NCBI RefSeq assembly: GCF_031877795.1
Contig: NC_133971.1
Coordinates: forward strand, 87,072,446-87,136,445
DNA: 64,000 nt
Direction of reading: 5' to 3'
From: Strix aluco
Taxonomy: Eukaryota > Chordata > Aves > Strigiformes > Strigidae
In this document: piece after piece, positions 12,131 through 37,105 of the stretch
Position numbering within the stretch: position 1 is the first letter of the stretch
Layout of the letters: every line of letters starts with the position of its first letter
Notes under the pieces: generated by a model
What the model was told of the DNA's origin: nothing
What the model saw: the letters and a program-made list of their open reading frames with translations, nothing else
Databases searched by the model: none
Translations under genes and position numbers: made by a program

Positions 12131-13514
12131 GGAAGATGATTATAGGAGCCTGCAATAGTGGCGATAAGGAGAAAAATCAGCTAGACCTGCTGGGTTGGTT
12201 GAAATTCTTGTTTTGGGCTTGGACGGGGTGTTTATGCACTTTTCTCATCCCCTTGTGGGATCAGAGAAGTGTCTCTCATCTCAGTGCATGGCCCTGAAAA
12301 TGCATCCTGTCCTTCACACAGGGGGACCAGGGGGTGTCCATGCCCTGTGCTGGGGCAGTGCCCGTCCCTCAGCTCGGGAGGCTGCTCTGTGCCACGCAAC
12401 TCCACAGTCAGCAACAGATGACTCGCCCCCGGGCGCTGCCATTATATAAGGGAGGGGAGGCAGGTTTCCCAGTCATAAAGGTGTTGCACAATTAATTATT
12501 CTGGCTTGGCTCCAGATCCCTGGAGCTCAAGGATGCCACACAACATGACTACTGTGGCACAGGCTCAGCCTGGCTGAGCCTCAGGCTAGCAAATCACTTC
12601 TGCTCGCGTCTCTCTTTCCACTGAAGTGTATGCTCGTTTTGAAGGGGGACGTGACACAACATGCTCTGGAGCAACAGCAGCCGCAGTCAATGGGCAGCTA
12701 GAAAAATCTTTCGGCTCTTTGCACCGGCATCTTCCCTCTCCCCCAAGAGAAACCCTCCCTACCGAGCCCACCAGCCTGCTTGCCTCAGGATAGCCAGCAT
12801 GGTGCTGGGGAAGTGTGAATCCCTGTGCCTAGGCTTCTCATTTGTATTTGTCTGGCTCAAGGCTAGAAGCTGTTTGGCTTGACATGCCTTTCTCCTGGAA
12901 ATTAAAGACCTTGTATTTTTCTCCCCACACTGGTATTTGTACCCTGTAATCAAGCTGCCTCTCCATCTTCTCTCTGAAAGGTTGAACATGCTGAACTCTC
13001 AGCTTCTCCCTGCAAAGCCCTTGGGTGAATTTCCTGGTGCTGTCTTCATTGTCTTTAACTTTTGAATATCCTTCAGAAAAGCAAAAACACCTGAAACCCT
13101 ACAGTCCTGCACTCATCAGGGCAGGGTGCAGACACTCCTGTCTTATTGAGCTGCTGTCAGGTGAGGTTCCCTTCCCCTCCTCTCCGCACTCTCCAGCAAG
13201 CCTCCAACTAGTGGATATCTACTACATAAGCATTGTCAGTAAGGAGGTCAGACATTGCAGTGACAACATTTTCATTGCCATGGCCTTTCAAAAGCTGGTC
13301 CAGGTGGCCAGAGAAGTCACAGGACAGCAGGGCTCTGTACTGGCTGTCCAGCTCTTGCAATTACATGCCGATGGAAATCCTGGTAGGGGATAGGGATGCA
13401 GAACCAGAACATCACTATTGTTGGAAATCCCAGCACTAAGAAGTGCATCTTATGTCCACTCAGACTCCTGAGCTGGGCTCTTCGAACTTTATTTCAGCTA
13501 AAATTTGTAGCCAG
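12131..13514. other. Intergenic, no gene recognised
   Basis: Apart from the TATA-like site, only short open frames without family resemblance are present. Confidence 0.45.
12443..12450 (+). promoter_or_regulatory. TATA-like element (TATATAAG) with C/EBP-like site downstream
   Basis: TATATAAG follows a GC-rich segment (ccccgggcgctgcc, 12426-12439) and precedes a purine stretch. A C/EBP-like TTGCACAAT lies at 12484-12492, followed by an AT-rich taattatt. The arrangement is what a TATA-type promoter firing to the right would look like, with a start near 12475. No downstream exon could be identified, so it may be chance. Confidence 0.25.
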
Positions 13515-13647
13515 TGAAACTCAGGGTCGACATAGCGCTGAGAGATATGGTGTAGTTGGGAACTGTCAGTGCTAGGTTAACGGTTGGACTAGATGATATT
13601 CAAGGTCCTTTCCAACCTAGATGATTCTGTGATTCTGTGAAACTCAG
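13515..13647. repeat. 10-bp direct repeats flanking the CR1 tail (putative target-site duplication)
   Basis: tgaaactcag occurs at 13515-13524 and again at 13638-13647, immediately outside the CR1 fragment. Such a duplication marks target-primed reverse transcription. CR1 insertions are usually reported as having short or no clear duplications, so a clean 10-bp one is unusual. The first bases (tga) may overlap the tail repeat. Confidence 0.6.
13525..13637 (+). mobile_element. CR1 LINE 3' tail fragment with flanking direct repeat
   Basis: About 113 bp of CR1 3' end: gttgggaactgtcagtgcta near 13555, ggttggactagatgat near 13581, caaggtcctttccaacctag near 13601, and 8-bp tail repeats (gattctgt) at 13622-13637. 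It is the same tail type as the minus-strand copies at 39.6 and 41.6 kb. Both sides carry tgaaactcag (13515-13524 and 13638-13647), an apparent 10-bp target duplication. Confidence 0.92.
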
Positions 13648-16600
13648 CTTTGGTACACACATAGTGTCTGTGCTTTCCTCCATCTTCTTTCCTGTGAAAG
13701 GAGAGGCAATAGCTGAAGTATAATCTCAGGCGGTGACTAGGGCTCTTACACATGCTAGGGCAGAGCCCAAACATATCTTAAACCACTTGTAGCGTTGCTC
13801 ACTGGCTGATGGTGCAGAACACAGTCAGGGGAGCATCCCAGGACCCAGGGCAAACAAGTTTTAGGGGCCGAATTCTCTACTGCTGAAAGCTGAAGACACC
13901 ACAGTTTACACACAGATGATTTAGCTTAGTGTTTCTTGTTATATAAGTTAACAATAACATTAAGGTATTGGTTTGGAGCACATCCATTGAATGATGTATT
14001 GTCCCAGACACAAGGATGGAAAGTTGCCTGTTTACCAACTGGCAAAAACAATAGTGATGAAAGACAGAGCAGAGACCTGAGTTCGACAGCTTCAGCAGCT
14101 GGAGGTAATAAGGACAGATGTGATCATTTACTGTGAAGGTCCATGAGCTGGTTTAGAGTTTCATGGCCCAGTTTTCCTCAGGGCACTGCACATTCCAGAA
14201 ACATCTCTGAAGCACCTTACAGTAAATGGTAACAAGCAGAAAACAATCAGGGCTGGTGTCAAGGGAGCAGCGTTCCTCCCCGGCCTCTGATGAAACTCCA
14301 TTTCAGTGAGCAAAAGTTAATTCATTTCTAGATACAAGGCCTTGGAAGGAGTTACTAGCAGTTCACATGGTTCCTGGGCTGCCCTCAGCAGGGCTTGCAG
14401 TGGTCCAGCTTTAAGTAACCCACCACGGTTTTTAGCCTGAGTTTTGTTTGTACCTCCTTCCTGGGACACTGCTGGTGTAAAGGCTTGGTGACACCTCTAG
14501 GACATGGGTCTTCATAGCTCACTTGATGTCTTTCTGAAAGATATGTCCAATCTTGCCTCTTCACCATGGTCAGCATGGGTTGTATGTGGGTACACACTGC
14601 TGCAGACCTCTTGTCTCTTGTCTGAAGCTAACAAAGAGTCTTGCCCCATTTCTGATGGAGCCGGGATGGGCTGCTGTGGGCGCTTCTGGGAACAATGTGA
14701 GACACAGCAGCAAAGGATTGTAGTCCCAGAAGCAAGTCCCACCACCACCAAGGTGAGTCCCTCTGCTACAGTTTTGCCCTCCCGCATGCCCTGGATCTGG
14801 ATCCTTGTGGGCTGCTCAGCTGTGGGCCCTTGGCTGAAAACCCAGCACTGTTTGCTGGCTCACCACATGAGCTGACACCGTACAGCTTGTGCTTGGAGGC
14901 CTGATGAGCTCAGCTACCACCTCTACACCTTGGTGCTTTGTCCACAGGGCATCAGGTATGCCCACTGGAAAAGCTGCAGGGTGCTCTGCTTCATGCTGCG
15001 AAGCCGCATGTGCCAGCGGTGGGCGTGCACATGGCACAGCTCCTGCCTCTTGGGGATCTCAGATGTGCTGTGAAGGCAAAACCCACCTGAGAAAGACAGC
15101 TGCCTCTCCTCCCCCTCCTAGAGGAGAAGAAAGGCAAGCAGTTTCCTATGTAGGTTAATAATAGCCTTGAGTTCAGATTTCCTGTGATTTCGTTGGCAGC
15201 AGCTTGGACCAAGTCTTCCTGGCATATCCCTTATGGAAACCTCCCACAAGCGACTGGCATGTCTTATTCCTTCCCAGTGGTCCACACTGGGGTATCCCAC
15301 CAGGTTTTCTCTGCCCCTCCACCCTTCCTTCATTGTTTCTGACTTGGTGTGCCAGGTGGAGGGATGAATTAGTGGTGCGATGGCCATGCCAAGCCCCACT
15401 CCCTCCTTCCGTGCATCGTCATTTCTGCCAGCTGAGTGTGTTTGTTGTGGGAGTGGTGGGAGAGCATGTGTGGAGCCAGGGCTGGTGCCTCTTTGTAAGG
15501 GTTTTGCAAGGCTGAGAGGATGCCCCAGCTGGGCGCCTGCAATAGATACTCCCCAAGCCACAAGCAGAATGAGTGTAAGTGATCTTATCTTGCTTTTCAG
15601 TAATAGGTATCCAATTTGCTGACTCCAGTTGCCCAACTCAAGTCTGATTCAAGTCTTTGTGGGCTTCCTGCAGGATGTGGTAGCAGGAGGAGTGGGTGCA
15701 ACGTCTGAGTGGAGGGCTCAGGAAACAGGGGTGGACTTCAAAGACCCATCACCTGCTCTTCCCAGTAGCGGCTGTGGGGTTTGATACCCCCAGCCTGGAG
15801 CTGAAGAATGGGTACATTGATGTGTAGGTTAACAGACAAAACAGGAGAGATGCTGTCTGTCCCCAGAGGATCCAGAGCTCCTGCCTGGGAAGCCCCAGCC
15901 ACACAGAACAGATTTTCATTGACGGATTTTCCTGGGAAATGGTTTCCCAAGCAGTGTGTGTGACAAGATACCTTGCTACTGGGCAGGCATTTTGGTACTT
16001 TGGCAGCATTGCCCTGCTCCTACCACCCCACAAAACACATGGTGCAACCAAGTGCCTGTGATGGGGAGACTGAGGGCTGCTGCCAGTCTGGGGAGGGGTA
16101 ATGTCTCCTTGCTCTGTGTTTTTTTGAGCTCCTTGGCCCACTGCTGTGCTTGTCACCTTCCTGTTGCTCCTTCTTCTCCAGTCTGGAAGTGAGCAGGATC
16201 TGTGATGGGGATGAGACTCCACTATTGGGATTTGCTGGAAGGGCTTAAGCTGGGAGATGAGGATGATGGGATCCATCCCCTCTGCATTCCAGAGGGGAGA
16301 AAGAGATGCAGGGGCTCTCCATGGGTGGAGGAAGAGGACCCCATGTTCGTCCCTTCGATACACTCTGTGCTTGCCTGTGCTGCTTTCAGGTCTCATCCTG
16401 ACCTCACCAGGCACTGGCAGCCAGCAGGGCTGGGGGTTTCCTCCCCTAAGGGAAAAGGGGTGTTTGACCCCAGGAGGAGATGACTGGAATTGGAAACTGC
16501 TGCCAATGATGGCTACAAATGTGCTGGTGACTCATGGGAAAGCATCTGTATTTGTCTGCCGGTTTCTGATCCCTGGACCCCCCTCCTGTGCCAGGGCAGG

Positions 16601-19600
16601 CAGCTCCTGTGTCTTCCGGGCTGGCTGTTCTCAACACCCAGCCCTGCCCTCAGATGTAAGGGGTACAGGGAGACCAGGAGGTCTGAGCTGCGCTTCCTGT
16701 CTGGGGAGGGATTGCCCCTGCCATGTCCTCCCCTCTGCTTTCACAAAACACTTTGATTTGATATAGGGTTTCTCAAGATAAAACCCAACCATGCCTTGGG
16801 CCATGAAGCAAACAGGGTCTTGGATTTCTTGTGTCCATATATGGGAATTAATTGATGTATTCCCAGGCACAGGATTAGCCCCGTTTCAGTGCTCCTAGTT
16901 TAGGACTGAAATTCTGAATATCTCCTTCGTCCTATTTTGGCATCTACTTTTGCTGACTCTTTTTAGGGCTTTCAGTGTATAAATCCCCACTTTTGTTCCT
17001 TCTGGGCAGGCCAAGAAAAAGAGGCCAGGACATTTTTCTAAGGAAATGTTAGCTTTATACCCTTGGGATATTCCAGGTCAGCCATAGGGCCAGTCAACCA
17101 ATGTAACTCCATCCAAGCAGAGGGAAGGGAAAACTGACTCTCATCACAACAACATTCAAGTTCTTTGCTTTTCCCAACCTATGAGATCAAGCCTTCATTT
17201 GAAGCCTCCAGAACCAGTTTAAAAGCTATTGCCCAAAACCATCTCATGTCCCGTGCCTGCTGATGTTTTTCTGTGCAGGAGCTGTAAGGTAAAAGACATT
17301 TTCCCTCTCTTTGGAAGAGGGACTCTCCTGGTGAATTGGGAGGTAGGTGCTTATGTCTCTTCAGACGCTGGGTGTTGCATCCACTGCACAGCCCAGCCCT
17401 TCTGTTTACAGCCCTGTTATCTCCACAGCCGCGGGCGCTCGTCTCAGGTGGCTTGTCCATGCCAAATCCCTGTTGCATTATGGAATCTCAGAAATGCCCA
17501 TTACAATGCAGTTCCTTAATACCTGTTTACTTAAGGATGACGTTTAATACTTAAACTACCCAGGGGAAAAAAAAAATAGGCCAGTATGGAAATTCCCCTA
17601 GGATTCAGGCTGATTTAAAATCAGCTGAAGAAATGAATCTCCCAAAGAGGACAGCAGACTCTGTTCTCACTTGCAGCAAATGTAGGCAAGCTCACTTTAC
17701 ATTTGCAGAGGTGGATTTAGGGACCATCAAGGTGACCTGGTAGTTAAAGTCTTTCAACATCCCAGAAGTCATAAAAGACAGAAAATGTAGTTTGCTCCAA
17801 AACTCTTTTTACAGTTCAGGAGCCTGATTCTCTTCTCTGAGGGTGCACGTTAGTAGGAATTCCACTGCAGAGACCATATGAAGGCAAGTAGGACTTGGGG
17901 GTACAGAATTGGGTCAGGGTACAGAAATCAGGGAAAATGAGTTAATTACTTCAGGGAACTCCATGCCTCCTTTCAGATTTAACCCTCTTATACTTTCTGC
18001 CTTTGCATCTTCTTGGAAAGAAATTCTTCCTGCAACTGAAAAATATCTACAGAACATCCATGCTCTCATGGTTTCTACTCTCCAGCCTAAAATTATCCAT
18101 GGCTAGTTCATCCCTAGTTGCACTTGTGCCAACACAAACAGTTCTTTTTCTTCCTGATGTACTTATTGGCAGTGGTATGTCCCAACTTGGCCTTGGGTTT
18201 GTTGCATTACGCTATTTGAGCACTTTTGGCCCGCACTGGAATTGAGGGACTCCATTCACCTGCTTGTTCTACTGATATTTCCTTGCACCTTGTCCAATTT
18301 CAGTTTGTCTTTCCTCAGTATGTGTGATCTGAAATTCACGTGGCATTGCAGAGAAAGACCCTGCTGTGAATTGTGGAACAGTGTTAAGGCTTCCCTGCTC
18401 CTATTGCAAATACTTCACCCCATCCATGGTACAAATAGCTTTGCATTTTGCAGGTCTGCACCTCATTATAGACTGAGGGTGGGTTACACCGACTAAGTGG
18501 AGCTGTCTCCATCTGGGCTAGTTGTTTTAGGCTTCCTTTATAGCCAATGAGGAGACACTTCTAAAGTGAACACATGGAGTAGACATCTAAAATGACATCT
18601 AGGTGTTTTTTGCTCTTAAAGTGATCATTTCTGTGCACAGGGACATCCATCTTGGGACTACCTGTGGTTAGGTTGGGGAATGGGTACACTCTCCATTCCT
18701 GGATACATCCTCACCTGGTAGAGAAAGTTCTTGTCATTGTCCCTGACTCACACTTTGGGCCAGCAGAGTTTCACCTCATTTCTGTGTCTTCAGCCTTCAG
18801 GGTCTTTGAACTTTCCTGCTGTGGTGTGCAGTACCAGCAGTGTCTTCAAGTCAGGACTGGCTCTGCAGCTCTAAGAAGAACAACTGTCTACACAGAGCAG
18901 TTTATGGGAGAAGCTCCTGCCAAAACCTTATTTCAGGGGAGCTGTTTGTAATAGCTTTCCTTTCAGATGTGTTATTAAAAAGCTTTCTTCTGGAGCAATT
19001 GGTGCTTTTCCAGTGTACAGTAGTTATTCTGGTATGCAGCTGCTTATACTGGAAAATGGTTTCTCTAGAGGAATAGCATGTAATGAACAATGTTTATTCC
19101 TGTAAACTGGGTCCAGCTTTGGGATGAGGAGGAAATCAGACATGGCAAGGAACCACCAATGGGAACAGGCTGTGGGCCCATGCTTCAGTATAACTCTGGG
19201 GGATCTATCCCTATGAGACACTTCTGAATGATATGAGGTATAGACTCAGCTCAGGGTCCCCCTTTTCTCCACTTGATCCTAAGCAGTGGACTTCATGAAG
19301 AGCTGTTTTCAGGGATTTTAAATATTAATCCCATTACTATATTGTAATTCAAGTCCAAACCCAGTTTCTCAACTTCCGGGCTTCTCGCAGATGTCCAAGG
19401 AACCTGAATTAGGATTGCAGTTTCCCCTCAAGTTTCTCCAAACACAAATGCCATCAACAACCCTCAGCTGTGTAGACTATCATTGTTCCCTGGAGGAATT
19501 GATCCTTTTTTCTAACTCAAGGTGGAGGGCTAAGCAGACCCAGACATGAAACGAACAACCAGATCTGGAGGTTCAAGGCAGGATGTTGAAATCACTGCAT

Positions 19601-21365
19601 TCAACCCTCCAGCTAGAATGGTTTAGAAAGCTTATAAACTTCCTACCCACTCACTTCCTACCCTGCCTTGCTAGGCAAGCTATAATTTTTATTTTTAATG
19701 AAATCTTCTGAACATGTCACCATATCACTCTGTAAAATAGATCATGGGAAGGTGATGGTCAGAGGTATCTTTCAAAGGGAGATTTCACAAGGGTGAATCC
19801 TGTCATGCTTTGACCCAGTGACCTTTCTTGGCATAACGGCTTTTGCACCAGGTGACCCAGCCATCAGTGCAATGAGTGACTCATTACAGATTTGTGTGAT
19901 TCACGCTCCTCTCATTGGATTGCACCATCCATCCTGGGATGGGTGAATCAATTTAGCTTGGACAAGATGTGGAACCAATCAGTCCAGGCTTATCCATTCA
20001 GCTGCTTAAGAAAAAGTCTGGTTACTTTGTTAAACTCAGATTTTAATAGGAAAAATTACATTGCTGGAGGCTGATTCAGCACTCTGCAGAAGCCAAGGAG
20101 TTTATGAGCGTGAGTTTATTTTCTGTCATTAGAGCCAGTAGGAAAACAGCTGAAGGGGAGCAGCGAAGGATTGGTTCTTCCTTTAAAATTTCACCTGTGT
20201 CTTTCCCCTAGAGTGGAGTAACAAGGGAGGGAGCCAAGTGGCAAGGCTGAAACACAAACAGCAAACTTGGAACCCAGGTGTTAGTTTTGGATCTTGTCTA
20301 GAAATAACACCTTGAGCACAGTGAGTTTCTTGTGGCATGTTGTACTGCAGGAGAGAAAGGAAAGGAATAAGAAAGTGACAAACATTACAGACAAGTGTTC
20401 TGTTGGGCCAGGGTCAGAGGGCAGGGTTCAGATCTTGGTTTCTTCCTAGGTACTGCCAAATTTGTTGGTCCCAGAAGATATTGGAAGAAAAGATTGAGAT
20501 TTATGGAAGGAGCACAACAGAACAATGTTGTCTCTGATTTCCCTGCTGATTTGAGCTTCCTTTTCTCTTTGAGTTTCCTCTGGGCAACTAGCAGTTTCCA
20601 TAAATCAAAGTGTTACATTGCCTCCCCCCTCCTTGATTTTTTGAGACTGTACAGATTGATAGGGGTAGTTCACTCTAGGCACTTTGACACTTCATGTTTG
20701 AATCATGTCATGATTGACAACAGAAGTCCTTTGCTTGGGCTTCAATAGCTTTGGCATTACCACCAGGAGGTCAGGCATGAGTTTTTGTGGCAGAGTTTTG
20801 GAAATTTCCTTTCTTCAAGACTTTATGTTGTGAAAGACCATCTTTGAATGTCCATGCAAGGCAACACTAAAGGTACGGACATCTCATTGTGTCCACCCAA
20901 CACTAGGAGAGCTCAATGGCTCTGAGAACCTACCTTGTTAATCTTATTGCTACATCCTTCCTTGTTTACTTACACTGATCTGTGGACTCCTTCTGACCAC
21001 CAGGAACGGTACCAGTACTCCGTGCACCAGTTACTGGGGGAGATGGGCTTGTTTGGAAAACTGTTGCTGCTGACGCACAACTTTAATTGTTTTGTGCTTA
21101 GATCATGTGTCCCTGGAGTTCAGCTGAATGGATGGCAGGGCAATTCCTGCCTTTGAACAGAGAAGCTCCAGCATTGGGGTCTTTCAGCCCTTACCCACAC
21201 TTTGATTAGTTATTGCTTCTGAAAAGATCTTCCACTTCTTCTAGCATTGCACCACTGTCCCTTCCCCAAGCTCCTTCCTAGATAATAACACTTCTGTTTG
21301 TTGGGAAAGTCATTGCATAAGTCCCTATTGCTCATTTTAAGTCATTGGATCTTGGGCTGCAGTGA
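13648..21365. other. Intergenic, no gene recognised
   Basis: About 7.7 kb without a recognised gene or repeat. The longest open frames are 15749-16414 minus (221 codons) and 15118-15636 minus (172 codons). Neither has a signal peptide, membrane segment or motif I can name, and other frames overlap both. They are not called as genes. Confidence 0.45.
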
Positions 21366-21530
21366 TTCATCCTCACAACACCCCACAAAGGGAATCCGGT
21401 GTCACTCTCTCCAATTTACTGATGGAGAAGCTGAGGTGTGGAAAGGTGAAGGATTTTCTCAGGGTCAGGCAGTGAGTCAGTCGCAGAGCTAGTGTCGGAG
21501 TGCCCACCCCACCCCGGCTCCTTGGGCTTG
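21366..21530 (-). repeat. Probable MIR-type SINE, antisense
   Basis: This is the clearest MIR-like copy in the window. On the + strand it reads ttcatcctcacaacacccca near 21366, a ccaatttactgatggagaag block near 21411, gctgaggtgtggaaaggtga near 21430, a decayed version of the cccagggtcac block near 21459, and agagctagtgtcggag near 21485. This follows the reverse-complement MIR order (cctcacaac, attttacagatgagg, aactgaggc, ggtcacacagc). Confidence 0.62.
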
Positions 21531-23170
21531 TGTCTGTCTAGACTTTTCCAAGCACCAGCTTTGATGCTGGCGTTACTGCCATCTTCTACCATCAACCTGA
21601 GAGCCTAGACATCTCCCCTCCCTTCACCAGTCGTGAGGAAATGTCTGTATCCTCAACTCATAGCCAGAGGGGCTCAGATGCTGCAGACAGGAGAAATGTA
21701 CCTACCTACCTGGAGGACAGCACCTCCTTATGCCTCTTGCTTCTCACCTGCCTCTCTCTGGTCTTATGGCCTTGTCCCCACCACCAGGGAAGGAATGGGA
21801 TCCAGAAACCACTCTAAACAAGCCTCAATAAACCTATACAACTGAACACAGCATCTGCACACTGGTGGTTCAACAAATGTCAAAACACCCCATAGTTTAG
21901 GAACTGCCAAAAGGGAAAAAAACCCAACACACAGCTTCATTTCTGATACAAAGTCAGGGGGAAAAGGACAGAGCAGAGTATAAAGGAGAGGGGAGTGTAG
22001 GAGAAAGAGAGGTGGAGGAATGGTTGTGAATCCTCCATGGCTTGGGTGATGCACAGCAAGAGGGTAAGGGGAGAGATATGGAGATAAGGTTAAAAATGGG
22101 TGTCCTGAGTGCTGGTTTGCAAACTCCAGCTACAATGAGCATGCATGGGGGTGATGGAGAGCTTGCTGTAGTTCAGAGGACCCCATTGATGCTGGTGATA
22201 CCAGACCAGTCCTGAGCATAAAGTAATGAGGAAAGTTTCCTGTCCCTGTAATTATGTTTGGACCTGAGTGTTTCCCTGCATTTGATTTCTCACACATTAT
22301 TGCTTTCTTAACCACATTCCTGACTCTGCTCCTTGGGCTGGCTGCAGTTTCTGTATGAAATAAAGGCCCATTCACCACTGCACTGAAAAGCTCTGCTTTT
22401 TCAACAGGAAAGTTGATGGTTAAATAAGGGAAAGAGGAAAAGTCGGGCATCTGTGGCTTTACAGAGAAGGCAGGGGAACAAATCCAGGAAAGGGGTCCCC
22501 TTCAGTCCTGCAAATTCAGCCCTGCTGCTCTGCATCAATCCCTGGTGAGTCAAGGAGACCGGGGAATTTTTACTACTCGCTTAACAGAAACCAGATGCCA
22601 CGAGTGGCACACGTCCTGTTAGCAGCCCTCACCCCAGATGGTACAGACTGGGACAGATTTCATTCAGGCTGTCCTGTAGAATTGGCCCAGGGTGATACAG
22701 GACATTACTGAGGATGAAAAGACAGCAAGGGTTGGTTCCTGTGAGGGTCAGTCTGTGGGCTTCTCGTCAAGGTCCCCTATGCTGGGGATTGGCTCTGCAC
22801 CGGGGATTTCTTATGTTTTTTCTTGACAGCTTTCATGGGGACTGGCCTGAAAATGCTCTCCCAAAGTCCTGGGAGGGTAATTGCTGGAGTCAGGAGTTGC
22901 CTTGGCCTCAGCCTGCAGTACTGGTGGGAGGTAACAAACCCTCCTGCCTCATGATTTTGCTGCAGAAGTACCTTCAGCCTCTGAATGAGTACAAGAGCAC
23001 TCATCACTTTGCCATCCTGCAGGAGCTGGGGAGGGAAAGAAAGCTGAAACTTTTTCTTCTGAAACTCCTGAATCTTTTGCTGACCTATGTGAGCAATAAA
23101 GAAAATGAAGAAAACCACCCACTCTGTCTCATGCTGAAAAGAAGGAAAAAAAAGTTGGGTTTGAAGAGAG
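21531..23170. other. AQP3 upstream flank, no separate gene recognised
   Basis: This holds the distal promoter region of AQP3. An open frame of 177 codons (22714-23247, +) crosses the proximal promoter; it ends in Lys/Leu-rich low-complexity sequence, matches no family known to me and has no supporting splice or polyA context. I do not call it a gene. Confidence 0.45.
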
Positions 23171-23177
23171 GGTGGAA

Positions 23178-23186
23178 GGGGTGTGG
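23178..23186 (-). promoter_or_regulatory. CACCC/KLF-type box upstream of AQP3
   Basis: GGGGTGTGG on the + strand is CCACACCCC on the minus strand, a typical KLF/Sp1 CACCC box. It lies about 40 bp upstream of the TATA-like element. KLF-type control would suit an epithelial gene such as AQP3, but binding here is inference. Confidence 0.35.
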
Positions 23187-23223
23187 TTACCCAGGAGGTG
23201 TGTCAGGCATCGCTGAACTTACT

Positions 23224-23229
23224 TATAAG
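23224..23229 (+). promoter_or_regulatory. Candidate AQP3 TATA box (TATAAG)
   Basis: The sequence cttataagc places a TATAAG core 97 bp before the AQP3 ATG. A start site about 30 bp downstream (near 23255) would give a 5' UTR of roughly 65 nt, with the first exon containing both UTR and the first 36 codons. Confidence 0.45.
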
Positions 23230-23254
23230 CAAAGGCAGCTCTGCTGAGGAACAA

Positions 23255-23320
23255 ATATTGCTGAGGCTTTATCAGCTGCTGCTTTTTCCCTGACACCGTT
23301 TGAAGGGCACCTCTGGTGTG
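23255..23320 (+). other. AQP3: AQP3 5' UTR (start approximate)
   Basis: The left boundary is inferred from the TATA-like element; the right boundary is the ATG at 23321. The start context is gtgATGG, with purine G at -3 and G at +4, a strong Kozak match. There is an in-frame upstream TTG at 23300 but no in-frame ATG nearby, so 23321 is the start. Confidence 0.5.

Positions 23321-37105
<13,785 letters not shown>

Noticed and set aside
15749..16414. 221-codon minus-strand open frame, the longest outside repeats
   Set aside because: No domain, signal or splice context, other frames overlap it, and this length is expected occasionally in 64 kb of moderately GC-rich DNA.
22714..23247. 177-codon + strand open frame across the AQP3 promoter
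   Set aside because: No family resemblance, ends in low-complexity Lys/Leu sequence, and overlaps the expected promoter elements.
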